Below, piece after piece: positions 9,260 to 17,823 of a DNA stretch of 64,000 nucleotides. The notes below the pieces were generated by a model. That model had not been told where the DNA came from, made no database searches, and saw only the letters and a program-made list of their open reading frames with translations. The DNA is from JAPWJZ01 sp966211335. GTDB taxonomy: Bacteria > Pseudomonadota > Alphaproteobacteria > Micavibrionales > UBA2020. A program made the translations under genes and the position numbers. Position 1 is the first letter of the stretch. Every line of letters starts with the position of its first letter. The stretch lies in NCBI GenBank assembly GCA_966211335.1, contig CBIHNF010000001.1:310001-374000 (forward strand). The letters run 5' to 3'.

Positions 9260-9366
9260 TTTGCGGCGGGCGAAATGGCTGGTTGTTCCCTTCATAATAT
9301 ATGACGCCGAAACCCGAAGGCAAGGATTCGGGAAGATGCTGAATATCCGGATGAAAAGCTTCGCTT

Positions 9367-9954
9367 TTACGGCTTGGGCGGGGTGGGGCGCGCGGCGGGA
9401 GCGGGCTTGCCGTCACGAAGCGCTTCCACGAGTTCGCGCAATTCGCCGATCGACTGTTTCATGAACATGCGCTGGTTTTCCTTCCAGGCGAATTCAAGGT
9501 TCTGGTCGCCGATGGGGTGCACCTTGCTCCAGTACTTCAAGGTTTCAGCGGAGAGAGGCTTGTAGGTGATGTCAAAATCGCGCTCGGCCACGGTAAGCAC
9601 CTTCAATATGTCTTCAAAGGCGGCGGCACGGCCGTCGAGCTTCGCTGCAGGGCTGCGGTCAGTATCCTCGGCAAGGCCGAGGACCTGACGCGGGTCTTTT
9701 GCCTGATAGCGCGATGAGACGCGGGCGAAAATTTCTTTTAAGGATTTACCCTGCTTCAGGTCACCGGCGGCGCTGCTGACAGCGGTCGGCCAGGTGAAGG
9801 TTTCCAGCAGTTCCACATATTCGGGCAGCAGCAGTTGCTTGTTATTGCCCGTCAGCGTCTGGCTCCATTTGGCGAGTTCGGTGACGCGGGTGGAAACGGC
9901 CTTCTGGATTTCATCCAGCGCGCGGTCGCGGTCGGCTTTAAACTTCTTGTCCAT
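9367..9954 (-). CDS. Unknown soluble protein, helical
   Basis: 195 residues, mostly charged and probably alpha-helical (for example KADRDRALDEIQKAVSTR), ending in a Pro/Ala tail (APAARPTPPKP). No signal peptide or membrane segment. Family not recognised. Its ATG overlaps the stop of the IscU-like gene by one base (TAATG), so it is the last gene of the cysS/zf-CHCC/IscU-like series and is probably translated with it. A phasin-like coiled structure was considered but cannot be supported. Confidence 0.6.
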   Translation of the reverse strand: MDKKFKADRDRALDEIQKAVSTRVTELAKWSQTLTGNNKQLLLPEYVELLETFTWPTAVSSAAGDLKQGKSLKEIFARVSSRYQAKDPRQVLGLAEDTDRSPAAKLDGRAAAFEDILKVLTVAERDFDITYKPLSAETLKYWSKVHPIGDQNLEFAWKENQRMFMKQSIGELRELVEALRDGKPAPAARPTPPKP

Positions 9955-10397
9955 TATTTTCTTCCTTTAAATGCTTTTTCCACCGCTTCGAACGGCAGCA
10001 ATATTGAATTGTGGCGGGCTTTATAATCTTTGACGGGCTCGAGGATTTTGAGGGCGGCCCAGTCGCCTTGCGGAAAAATATTCTCGCCGTTCAGCATGGC
10101 TTGCATGGCAGTGCCGGCTTCCGCCACTTCAGCGCGACTTTTGCCGATGATGGCGCGGGCCATGACGGCGACAGCGGTTTTGGTGAGGGCGCAGGCATCA
10201 ACTTCGAAACCGAAGGCCGTCACAGTGTCACCATCGACCATCAGGTCAACCTCGACTTCGCTGCCACAGATGGGGGAGATAGCGCGCGCCTTCAGGTGCG
10301 GGTTTTGCAGCCGGCGCGGTTCTTCCGCTTCGGCGGAAATTTTGAGCAATTCCGCGTTGTAGAAGGCGAGGCGCTTGTCGTCTTCGTCGTCATTCAA
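9954..10397 (-). CDS. IscU/NifU-N-like iron-sulphur scaffold protein, divergent
   Basis: 147 residues. The IscU fold is recognisable: NPHLKARAISPICGSEVEV holds the first cysteine, FEVDACALTKTAVAVMARA the second, and LKILEPVKDYKARHNSILLPFEAVEKA aligns with the C-terminal IscU helix. The third cluster-binding cysteine (HCS in IscU) is replaced: the sequence reads RHNS. This suggests an alphaproteobacterial side branch of the scaffold family, perhaps a carrier or regulator rather than the main scaffold. It starts six bases after the zinc-finger gene and overlaps the next gene. Confidence 0.75.
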   Translation of the reverse strand: MNDDEDDKRLAFYNAELLKISAEAEEPRRLQNPHLKARAISPICGSEVEVDLMVDGDTVTAFGFEVDACALTKTAVAVMARAIIGKSRAEVAEAGTAMQAMLNGENIFPQGDWAALKILEPVKDYKARHNSILLPFEAVEKAFKGRK

Positions 10398-10403
10398 GAT
10401 ACG

Positions 10404-10613
10404 TTACGCCGCGCCGCGGTTGGTTTTCCAGGGTTTCGCGCCGAGCTGGTTCTGCTTGGTGAACAACCGGTCGCAATAACCGCAGGTAACTTCATCAACG
10501 CCGTCGAAGGTGTAATAGACCTTCGGATGGCCAAGCGCGCCGCCGCCGCCGTTGCACCAGATCTGGTGCGTCGCCTGCGGGACGAGGAGGATTTCAGGGG
10601 CTTTTGTCGTCAT
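10404..10613 (-). CDS. zf-CHCC (NDUFS6-like) zinc-finger protein
   Basis: 69 residues. The CHCC motif is complete: IWCNGGGGALGHPKVYY supplies Cys and His, and VTCGYCDRLF supplies two Cys. This zinc finger is shared with mitochondrial complex I subunit NDUFS6, and small stand-alone versions are common in alphaproteobacteria. It lies between cysS (32 bases upstream) and the IscU-like gene (6 bases downstream), so a role in metal or cluster assembly is plausible. Confidence 0.82.
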   Translation of the reverse strand: MTTKAPEILLVPQATHQIWCNGGGGALGHPKVYYTFDGVDEVTCGYCDRLFTKQNQLGAKPWKTNRGAA

Positions 10614-10645
10614 GATTTTCTTCCTTGTTAGCTATTCTTTGCGCG

Positions 10646-12016
10646 CTATTCTTTTCGCCAGGTGATGCCGGCGGGGGTGACGGAAACCTGCACGGCGTAT
10701 TCAGTTTTCAACGCATCGCGGATGGCATCAGCCGTTTTATAGTCTTTCGCCGCGCGGGCCTTTTGCAGTTCCGCGACTTTTTCTTCGATCACGGCGACGT
10801 CATCATTCGCCGCGCCCTTGAACCAGCTTTCGGGGTCTTGGCCCAAGAGGCCGAGCAATTTGCCTGCCGCCTTCAGTTCCGCCTTCGCCTGTTCCTTGTG
10901 GTTGGAAACGGTGGAGAGGTGTTTGGCAATAGCCGCAAGTTCCGCCAGTGCTTTTGGCGTGTTGAGGTCATCCTGCAACGCCTCGATGAAGGCTGCGGGC
11001 GGAGGCGCGTCGATATCTTCCACGGCTTTAACATCGCGCAGCATGCCGTAGTAGCGGTCGAGCGTTTTCTTCGCCTGCACGACTGCCTCGCGCGTGAAGT
11101 CAAACGGCTGGCGATAATGCGATGACAGCAACACAAGCCGCAGGGCTTCCGCCGGATATTCCTTCACAAGGTCATGCACGAGCAGGAAGTTGCCGAGTGA
11201 TTTCGACATTTTCTGCCCGTCGACCATGAGGTAGCCGTTGTGCATCCAGTAGTTCACGTAAGGCTCGCCGCCATGGGCGCATACGGATTGCGCGATTTCG
11301 TTTTCATGGTGCGGGAAGATCAGGTCTTCGCCGCCGGCATGGATATCAAAATGCGGGCCGTTGATGCTTTCGTTCATCGCGGAGCATTCAAGGTGCCAGC
11401 CCGGGCGGCCACGGCCATATTTGCTGTCCCAGCCCGGCTGTTCGCGCGTTGACGGCTTCCACAGCACGAAATCGGCAGGATCTTTTTTATAGGGCGCGAC
11501 TTCAACACGCGCACCCGCAATCAGGTCTTCGCGCGGGCGGCGGGAGAGCTGGCCATATTCCGGCCATGACGGCACATTGAACAGCACATGGCCTTCGGCT
11601 TCATAGGCATGGCCTGCGGCAATCAGCTTGTCGATCATCGCCAGCATCTCGGGGATAAAATCGGTCGCCTTCGGCTGGTGATCCGGCGCGTGGACGCCCA
11701 AGGCACCCATATCCTCGTTATAAATTTTCGCGTACTTCTCGGTAATCGCCGTGATCGGCTCACCGGATTTTTTTGCAGCGTCGATGATCTTGTCGTCGAT
11801 ATCGGTGATGTTGCGCGTATAGCTGACATGGTCCTTGCCGTACATAAAACGCAGCACGCTGGCGAGCAGGTCAAAAATCACCGCCGGGCGCGCGTTGCCG
11901 ATGTGGGCGTGGTTATAAACCGTCGGGCCGCAGGCATAGAGGCGCACATTGCCAGCGTCGATGGGGACGAATTCTTCTTTTTTGCGGTGGAGCGTGTTGT
12001 AAATGTGGAGCGGCAT
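10646..12016 (-). CDS. cysS: Cysteinyl-tRNA synthetase
   Basis: 456 residues, class I aminoacyl-tRNA synthetase charging tRNA-Cys. The HIGH motif is HAHIGNARP (37-44) and the KMSKS motif is exact at 269-273. Zinc ligands for cysteine recognition are visible as Cys29, Cys211, His236 and Glu240. The C-terminal anticodon-binding helical region (from about 340) ends in the conserved GITWRKE-type terminus. It follows the small Smr-like gene by nine bases. Confidence 0.96.
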   Translation of the reverse strand: MPLHIYNTLHRKKEEFVPIDAGNVRLYACGPTVYNHAHIGNARPAVIFDLLASVLRFMYGKDHVSYTRNITDIDDKIIDAAKKSGEPITAITEKYAKIYNEDMGALGVHAPDHQPKATDFIPEMLAMIDKLIAAGHAYEAEGHVLFNVPSWPEYGQLSRRPREDLIAGARVEVAPYKKDPADFVLWKPSTREQPGWDSKYGRGRPGWHLECSAMNESINGPHFDIHAGGEDLIFPHHENEIAQSVCAHGGEPYVNYWMHNGYLMVDGQKMSKSLGNFLLVHDLVKEYPAEALRLVLLSSHYRQPFDFTREAVVQAKKTLDRYYGMLRDVKAVEDIDAPPPAAFIEALQDDLNTPKALAELAAIAKHLSTVSNHKEQAKAELKAAGKLLGLLGQDPESWFKGAANDDVAVIEEKVAELQKARAAKDYKTADAIRDALKTEYAVQVSVTPAGITWRKE

Positions 12017-12025
12017 TTTTGCTTC

Positions 12026-12337
12026 TTATAGTTTGAAGGTCACGAAAAGCCCGCCTGCTTCCGGCGACATGACCGGCACGGCGTTTTCAACATAGCCGTT
12101 ATGCTTTTCAATTTTCATGTAGCGGGCGACGGGCTGGAACAGCGTCTCCCCCTGCCCGGGCTTGGCCGGATCAAAGGTGACGAACAGCGTTTTGGCGGAG
12201 GACTTTTTACAATACTTCACGATATGGTCGAGCGTATGCAGCGCGTCCTGCCGCTCCATGCCGCGCAGGTCGACCTTCACCTCCGCTTCTGCGGTGTTGA
12301 TGTCGGTATTTTTGCCCAGCTGGTCGAAAATGCTCAA
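12026..12337 (-). CDS. Small Smr-like protein
   Basis: 103 residues from TTG 12337, chosen because GGAG lies seven bases upstream; a second in-frame TTG nine codons earlier has no such site, and the first internal ATG would cut the domain. KVDLRGMERQDALHTLDHIVKYC resembles the start of an Smr domain (LDLHG, then a helix), and KTLFVTFDPAKPGQGETLF matches the later strand and turn, but the HGxG-type catalytic loop is absent. Probably a non-catalytic Smr-like RNA- or DNA-binding protein. It heads the cysS operon and diverges from pyrC. Confidence 0.5.
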   Translation of the reverse strand: MSIFDQLGKNTDINTAEAEVKVDLRGMERQDALHTLDHIVKYCKKSSAKTLFVTFDPAKPGQGETLFQPVARYMKIEKHNGYVENAVPVMSPEAGGLFVTFKL

Positions 12338-12431
12338 TTTACTTCTCCGTCCGCCATGGTACAAATTCTGCGAGTGAATGACAACGTTACGGCGCGGTTT
12401 TTTGCACTTATTTCACGTTGGGGGCCTGAAT

Positions 12432-13835
12432 ATGAGCGAAGATTTCGACCTGATCCTGAAAGGCGGCCAGATCGCGACGCCGGGCGGCATTGTGGCGGCG
12501 GATATCGCCGTGAAAGCCGGCCGCATCGCCGATATCGGCAGCTTAAGCCAGGCCAAAGCCCGCGATGTGATTGACTGCGCAAATCTCCATATCCTGCCGG
12601 GCGTCATTGACAGCCACGTGCACTTCCGCGAACCGGGCCTCACGCATAAGGAAGACCTTTCCACCGGCAGCCTTGCGGCTATTTCCGGGGGCGTCACCAC
12701 TATTTTTGAAATGCCGAATACGGAGCCGCTCACCATTACCGGCCCCGCATTGCTGGATAAACTGGCGCGCGCGGCGGAGAAATCATTCTGCGATTACGCC
12801 TTTTTCGTCGGCGGCTGCGCGGAGAACACGCATATCCTGAAGCAGCTGGAATTGGCGGAAGGCTGCAGCGGCATTAAAATCTTCATGGGCTCCTCGACCG
12901 GCGCGCTGCTGGCGGCGCGGGATGAGGAAATTTTCCGCATTTTGCAGCAGGGCCACCGCCGCGTCGCGCTGCATGCGGAAGATGAAGAACGCCTTGTGGC
13001 CCGCAAGCATATTGTGGAGACAAGCCATGATGTGCATGACCACCCCGTCTGGCGCGATGCGGAATCGGCGCTAAAGGCCGTTAAACGCGCGGTCGCGCTC
13101 GCCCGCCTGTCCGGACGGCGCATCCACCTGTTGCATGTGACTTCCGGCGATGAGATGGATTTCATCAAGGACCATAAGGATATTGCGACGGTGGAGACGA
13201 CACCGCAGCACCTAACCCTTTATGCCGAAGATTGCTATGACCGCCTTGGCACCAAGGCGCAGATGAACCCGCCGATACGCGATAAATCGCACCGCGAGCG
13301 GTTGTGGGACGCTGTGCGCAAAGGCACGGTGGATACACTCGGCTCCGACCATGCGCCGCATACGCTGGATGAAAAGGCAAAGCAATACCCCGCCTCCCCC
13401 TCCGGCATGCCGGGCGTGCAAACAATATTGCCGGTCATGCTGAACCATATGAACGAAGGGCGTCTTTCGCTGGAACGCGTTGTCGATTTGCTGGCGCATG
13501 GGCCGCAGCGCGTCTACCAGATCGCAAACAAGGGCCGCATTGCCCTTGGCTATGACGCCGATTTCGCGATTGTTGACCTGAAGCGCAAAAAGACCATCAC
13601 CAACAGCTGGATAAAATCGCGCTGTGGCTGGACGCCCTATGATGGCATGGCCGTGCAAGGCTGGGTGCAGGGCACGGTTCTGCGCGGCCAGGTGGTGATG
13701 TGGGACGATGAAATCACAGAATCGGCCCGTTCGCGCCGGGCGCAGGGCCGGCCCGTACGCTTCGAGGATTTGTTGACGCCCGCAACAAATTTACCCGCAG
13801 AGAACTTAACAGCGCCAAGACCGGACTGTTGCTAA
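12432..13835 (+). CDS. pyrC: Dihydroorotase, class I
   Basis: 467 residues from ATG 12432; the frame is open 18 codons upstream but MSEDFDLILKGG is the normal family start. The enzyme closes carbamoyl-aspartate to dihydroorotate in pyrimidine synthesis. Metal ligands: HVHFREPG near 62-69, the aspartate/lysine strand GIKIFMGSSTG, LHAEDEE, HLLHVTSG and GSDHAPHT. The long length and the DSHVHFREPG motif place it with the amidohydrolase (AllB-like) dihydroorotases. It is alone on the plus strand, divergent from the Smr-like gene with a 94-base gap. Confidence 0.92.
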   Translation: MSEDFDLILKGGQIATPGGIVAADIAVKAGRIADIGSLSQAKARDVIDCANLHILPGVIDSHVHFREPGLTHKEDLSTGSLAAISGGVTTIFEMPNTEPLTITGPALLDKLARAAEKSFCDYAFFVGGCAENTHILKQLELAEGCSGIKIFMGSSTGALLAARDEEIFRILQQGHRRVALHAEDEERLVARKHIVETSHDVHDHPVWRDAESALKAVKRAVALARLSGRRIHLLHVTSGDEMDFIKDHKDIATVETTPQHLTLYAEDCYDRLGTKAQMNPPIRDKSHRERLWDAVRKGTVDTLGSDHAPHTLDEKAKQYPASPSGMPGVQTILPVMLNHMNEGRLSLERVVDLLAHGPQRVYQIANKGRIALGYDADFAIVDLKRKKTITNSWIKSRCGWTPYDGMAVQGWVQGTVLRGQVVMWDDEITESARSRRAQGRPVRFEDLLTPATNLPAENLTAPRPDCC

Positions 13836-13957
13836 ACCTTAAATCTTTTAGCTATAACAGCGCCTTACGCCTGTCGGGCAAGGGTTAATTTTACCTAAAG
13901 TTTATCTGGCATTCTACACAGTTTGTTAAGCGGATGGGCGTACAATTGAACTATATC

Positions 13958-13975
13958 AAGGCCTGGGGAGGCCTT
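13958..13975. repeat. Perfect hairpin before the GGDEF-EAL gene
   Basis: AAGGCCT (13958-13964) and AGGCCTT (13969-13975) pair perfectly around GGGG. It lies in the 182-base gap after pyrC, about 40 bases before the next start. It could end pyrC transcription weakly (few Ts follow) or act in the leader. A near-CtrA pattern TTAA-N7-TAAA is at 13885-13899 in the same gap. Confidence 0.4.
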
Positions 13976-14017
13976 TCTAGAGCACGTCCAGCCGTTCGGC
14001 GAATACAGGGGTTTTAA

Positions 14018-16207
14018 TTGAATAGTGACAGCCCAGACAATCAGGGCGGCCATAGCGGCGATAAAGCTGCACAACGCGGCTGGCGCTTGTTCGGCGCGAA
14101 GGATTCCAGCGGTTCGCATGTTGTCTGGAGCAGCCGCCTCAGCTGGCGCATCACGGCGACGGTCTTCGTCACCATATTATTGGTGCAGGGCGCGGTGCTC
14201 GCCTTCACCATCCGCTCGATTCATAGCGACAAGCTGGACAGCCTGTCCGAAATTGCCCGCACCGCCGTCACCGCCGCCATCAATGACACCGACAGCGAAA
14301 AGCCGCTGTCTGAAACCGTTGCGCTCCGCCTGCTGTCCTCAACGCGGCTGCAGGGACTTGCGATTTATGACCTTGATTACCGGCAGCTGCAGGTTGTCGG
14401 CCAGTCGCCGGAGACGAAGCTGAAGCCCGGCGAAAACCCGAAAGACCAGCTGCTGAACGATGGCCAGCAGTATGAAATTACCATGTCGCCCTCCGCCCTT
14501 GGCCGCCCGTACCATATTGAAGCGCGGCTCGATTCCGCTGCCATTGGCGAGCTGGTGGTGACGCAAGTCTCCCAAACCATTGTCGTGCTGCTGCTGATGT
14601 CGGGCCTTGTCACCGCCATCATGATGCTGGCGCTGGGCCGCTGGCTGCTGGAGCCGATCATGATTTTGCGCGGCAATTTAGAGAGCGCCGCCAAAAACCC
14701 CGAAAAACCCGACCTTGAAACCCCGGCGCATGAAACGCGCGATGAAATTGGCGTCGCCCTCCGCATCGCCAACGACCTCATCCGCCAGAACGCGAACAAC
14801 CTGAAACGCCTGCGGTCACAGGCGGAAGACAAGATTCACAAGCTTGCCTATTACGACGCGCTGACCGGTCTGCCCAACCGCACCTTCTTCCTTGAAAAGC
14901 TGGATGACAACATCCGCCATAAAGTCGTCGAGGAAGATCACCGCATTGTCGTCATGTCCGTCGACCTTGACCACTTCAAGGACATCAACGACACCATGGG
15001 CCATGAATTCGGCGACAAGCTACTGGAAGCCATCGGCAAGCGCCTTGTGAAGGCGATGCCGGAAGACGCGGTTATTTCCCGCGCTTCCGCCGACGAATTC
15101 ACTATCATGGTCGTGCTGAAGCCCGAATATGCCGACAGCGCAATTTTAGTCGACCGCGTTTTTGCGGCGGTGACGGAGCCGGTGTCCATCATGCAGGAAC
15201 GCTTCCAGCTGCGCGTTTCCATCGGCGTGTCGCACTGCCCGGACGACAGCATGGAAGCCCGCCAGATTCTGAAGAACGCCGATATCGCCCTCAACCGCGC
15301 CAAGGAAGAAGGCCGCGATACGGTGCGGTATTACAGCCAGGACTTCGACCTTGCCGTGCAACAGCGCTTCCAGCTGCTGCGCGACCTGCGCTCCGCGCTG
15401 GATGAAAACCAGCTGATCCTCAACTACCACCCGCAGTTTGACCTCCGCACCGGCCAGATGATCGGCGCGGAAGTGCTGCTGCGCTGGTTCCTGCCCGACA
15501 ATTCAAAAGACGGCGGCTATTTCATCTCGCCGGCGGAATTCATTCCGGTCGCCGAACAGTCCGGCCTTATCGTGCCGATTGGCGAATGGGTGCTGCGCAC
15601 GGCCTGCGCGCAGAACAAGAAATGGCAGGAAATGGGCATTCCCCCGTTCCGTATCGCCGTCAACATTTCGGGCGTACAGTTCCACAAGGCGGACATTGTC
15701 GCGCTTGTCGCTGACGTTTTAAAGGAAACGAAGCTCGACCCCAAATACCTCGAGCTGGAAGTTACCGAATCCGTCTTCATGGAAAACATGGCGACCACCA
15801 TCGACATTCTGCAGCAGCTGCACCGTCAGGGCGTCGAGCTGGCGGTTGACGACTTCGGCACGGGTTATAGCTCGCTCTCCTATCTGCGCCAGTTCCCGAT
15901 CGACCGGTTGAAGATCGACCAGTCCTTCATCCGCAACGCGCTCGTCAACCCCGATGACCGCATGATCACCAAGACCATCATCAACCTCGGCCACTCCCTG
16001 AACCTCAAAGTCATCGCCGAAGGCGTCGAGACCAACGAGCACGAAAACTTCCTGAAGGAAGAAGGCTGCGACGAGGTGCAGGGCTTTAAATACACGAAAC
16101 CCATCAACGCCGAGAAGCTGGAAGCCTATATCATCAACTACAATAAAGAATGGCTGAAGAAATCCTCGCTGAAGGTTGTCTCGTCGGAAGAGAAAAAGAT
16201 TTCTTGA
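14018..16207 (+). CDS. Membrane GGDEF-EAL protein, probable cyclic-di-GMP phosphodiesterase
   Basis: 729 residues. TTG at 14018 was chosen: a stop codon directly precedes it, AGGGG lies upstream, and no ATG exists before the first membrane helix. Order: helix at 45-67, periplasmic sensor region to about 185, helix at 187-208, HAMP-like linker, GGDEF domain about 275-445, EAL domain about 450-710. The cyclase signature is degenerate (SADEF at 357-361 instead of GGDEF/GGEEF). The EAL side keeps EVLLRW (485-490), ELEVTES and DDFGTGYSS (611-619). Cyclic-di-GMP breakdown at the inner membrane is therefore the likely activity, with the GGDEF part perhaps a GTP sensor. Confidence 0.88.
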   Translation: MNSDSPDNQGGHSGDKAAQRGWRLFGAKDSSGSHVVWSSRLSWRITATVFVTILLVQGAVLAFTIRSIHSDKLDSLSEIARTAVTAAINDTDSEKPLSETVALRLLSSTRLQGLAIYDLDYRQLQVVGQSPETKLKPGENPKDQLLNDGQQYEITMSPSALGRPYHIEARLDSAAIGELVVTQVSQTIVVLLLMSGLVTAIMMLALGRWLLEPIMILRGNLESAAKNPEKPDLETPAHETRDEIGVALRIANDLIRQNANNLKRLRSQAEDKIHKLAYYDALTGLPNRTFFLEKLDDNIRHKVVEEDHRIVVMSVDLDHFKDINDTMGHEFGDKLLEAIGKRLVKAMPEDAVISRASADEFTIMVVLKPEYADSAILVDRVFAAVTEPVSIMQERFQLRVSIGVSHCPDDSMEARQILKNADIALNRAKEEGRDTVRYYSQDFDLAVQQRFQLLRDLRSALDENQLILNYHPQFDLRTGQMIGAEVLLRWFLPDNSKDGGYFISPAEFIPVAEQSGLIVPIGEWVLRTACAQNKKWQEMGIPPFRIAVNISGVQFHKADIVALVADVLKETKLDPKYLELEVTESVFMENMATTIDILQQLHRQGVELAVDDFGTGYSSLSYLRQFPIDRLKIDQSFIRNALVNPDDRMITKTIINLGHSLNLKVIAEGVETNEHENFLKEEGCDEVQGFKYTKPINAEKLEAYIINYNKEWLKKSSLKVVSSEEKKIS

Positions 16208-16266
16208 TTGGCATTATTTCGCCGACTGCATTATTCTCGAATACCTGAACAGTTAGGTATTTCCCC

Positions 16267-17595
16267 ATGACAGGCCTCACCTCCCATCCCGCAAAATCAC
16301 TCAAGGGCGTCGCGCGCGTGCCGGGGGATAAATCCATTTCCCACCGCTCGCTGATGTTCGGCGCTCTTGGCAGCGGCGAGACGATTGTGACGGGCTTGCT
16401 GGAGGGAGAAGATGTACTGCGCACCGCCAAGGCGCTGATCGCCATGGGCGTGCACATTGACGAGCCGAAAGACGAGCACGGCATCTGGCGCATCACCGGC
16501 ATTGGCGAACAGCCGCTCAAAACCCCGCGCAGCACGGTTTACCTCGGTAACAGCGGCACTTCCGCACGCCTGCTGATGGGACTTATTGGCGGCTATCCGC
16601 TGCATGCGACATTCACCGGGGATGAATCGCTCGAAAAGCGCCCGATGGGCCGCGTGATAAAGCCGCTGGCCCAGATGGGCGTGCAGTTTGAATCCGCAAG
16701 CGACAAGCTGCCGATTAAAATCATCGGTTCCGCCAACCTGCGGCCGATTGAATACACGCTGCCGGTCGCCTCCGCGCAGGTCAAATCCGCCATTCTGCTC
16801 GCAGGTCTGCATGCGGAAGGCACGACGACGGTGATTGAACCGAAACCCACCCGCGACCACACCGAGCGCATGCTGCGCCACTTCGGCGCAGATATCACAA
16901 CCGAGAATTTGCCGGATGGCAGCGCCGTTATCCGGCTGAAGGGCTTCCCGACATTGAAAGGCGGCCAGATTACCGTGCCGTCCGACCCAAGCTCCGCCGC
17001 CTTCCTCACCGTTGCGGCGCTGATTACGGCGGATTCGGACGTGCTGATCCCGAATGTGCTCATCAACACTTCGCGCACCGGGCTTTACGATACGCTCATC
17101 GAAATGGGTGCCGACGTTACCTTAGAAAACCGCCGCGAAAAATCGGGGGAGGAAGTGGCGGATATCCGCGCGCGCTCCAGCCGCCTCAAGGGCGTGACGG
17201 TGCCGGTGGCACGCGTGCCGTCGATGATTGATGAATTCCCTATCCTCTCCGTCGCCGCCAGCTTTGCGGAGGGCAAGACATACATGTCTGACCTTGCCGA
17301 GCTGCGCGTGAAGGAAAGCGACCGCTTGCTGGCAATTGCCAAGGGCCTGACCCTCGCCGGTGTCATCGCCGAAATGGGCGAGGATGATCTGACCGTGCAT
17401 GGCACTGGCGGAAAAGTGCCGGGCGGCTGCACGGTTGCCACCAACCTTGACCACCGCATTGCCATGAGCTTCCTTGTCATGGGGCTTGCGGCGCAGAGCC
17501 CCGTGGCGGTTGATGATTCTGAGACGATGGCCACCAGCTTCCCGAATTTTCAGGAATTGCTGAACGGGCTGGGGGCGCGAATTGATTTTTCCTGA
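16267..17595 (+). CDS. aroA: 3-phosphoshikimate 1-carboxyvinyltransferase (EPSP synthase)
   Basis: 442 residues. It joins phosphoenolpyruvate to shikimate 3-phosphate, the sixth shikimate-pathway step. Conserved motifs: GDKSISHRSLMFGAL at the N-terminus (substrate Lys/Ser), YLGNSGTSARLLMG, SAQVKSAILLAGL, SDPSSAAFLTVAA, and RVKESDRLLAIAKGL with the catalytic Arg/Glu. The Ala-for-Gly loop cannot be typed by eye. The aroA-cmk-rpsA order is common in alphaproteobacteria. Confidence 0.94.
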   Translation: MTGLTSHPAKSLKGVARVPGDKSISHRSLMFGALGSGETIVTGLLEGEDVLRTAKALIAMGVHIDEPKDEHGIWRITGIGEQPLKTPRSTVYLGNSGTSARLLMGLIGGYPLHATFTGDESLEKRPMGRVIKPLAQMGVQFESASDKLPIKIIGSANLRPIEYTLPVASAQVKSAILLAGLHAEGTTTVIEPKPTRDHTERMLRHFGADITTENLPDGSAVIRLKGFPTLKGGQITVPSDPSSAAFLTVAALITADSDVLIPNVLINTSRTGLYDTLIEMGADVTLENRREKSGEEVADIRARSSRLKGVTVPVARVPSMIDEFPILSVAASFAEGKTYMSDLAELRVKESDRLLAIAKGLTLAGVIAEMGEDDLTVHGTGGKVPGGCTVATNLDHRIAMSFLVMGLAAQSPVAVDDSETMATSFPNFQELLNGLGARIDFS

Positions 17596-17691
17596 GAATC
17601 GTTCGCAACATGCTTTAATTCGCGTCAAACCCTAATTTATAGTTTTATTTCAATAGTTTAATTGTATTTTTATGCCGGAAAAAAGCATAAA

Positions 17692-17714
17692 AACGGCAAT
17701 GGCTGTCTGCCGTT
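17692..17714. repeat. Inverted repeat in the aroA-cmk gap
   Basis: AACGGCA (17692-17698) and TGCCGTT (17708-17714) are perfect 7-base arms around a 9-base loop. No T-run follows, so it is a weak terminator candidate for aroA at best. The whole 228-base gap is AT-rich compared with the genes on either side. Confidence 0.35.
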
Positions 17715-17738
17715 AACCATGCTGTTATTGCGAAAAGT

Positions 17739-17753
17739 TTAAAATTATGTTAA
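17739..17753. promoter_or_regulatory. CtrA-type binding site before cmk
   Basis: TTAA (17739-17742), seven bases, TTAA (17750-17753): a perfect match to the TTAA-N7-TTAA box of the alphaproteobacterial cell-cycle regulator CtrA. It lies 70 bases before the cmk start, where a regulator could act on the promoter. The AT-rich context raises the chance of a random match. Confidence 0.4.
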
Positions 17754-17823
17754 GTTTTTATGAAGATTGTGTTAAGACTCGCACGGGTTTAGATTTAACA
17801 AATACGGGGGCTAAGTAGAGGAT

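Noticed and set aside
9203..9295. Upstream ATG for hsp20
   Set aside because: The likely promoter lies inside this extension and homologues begin at the GTG.
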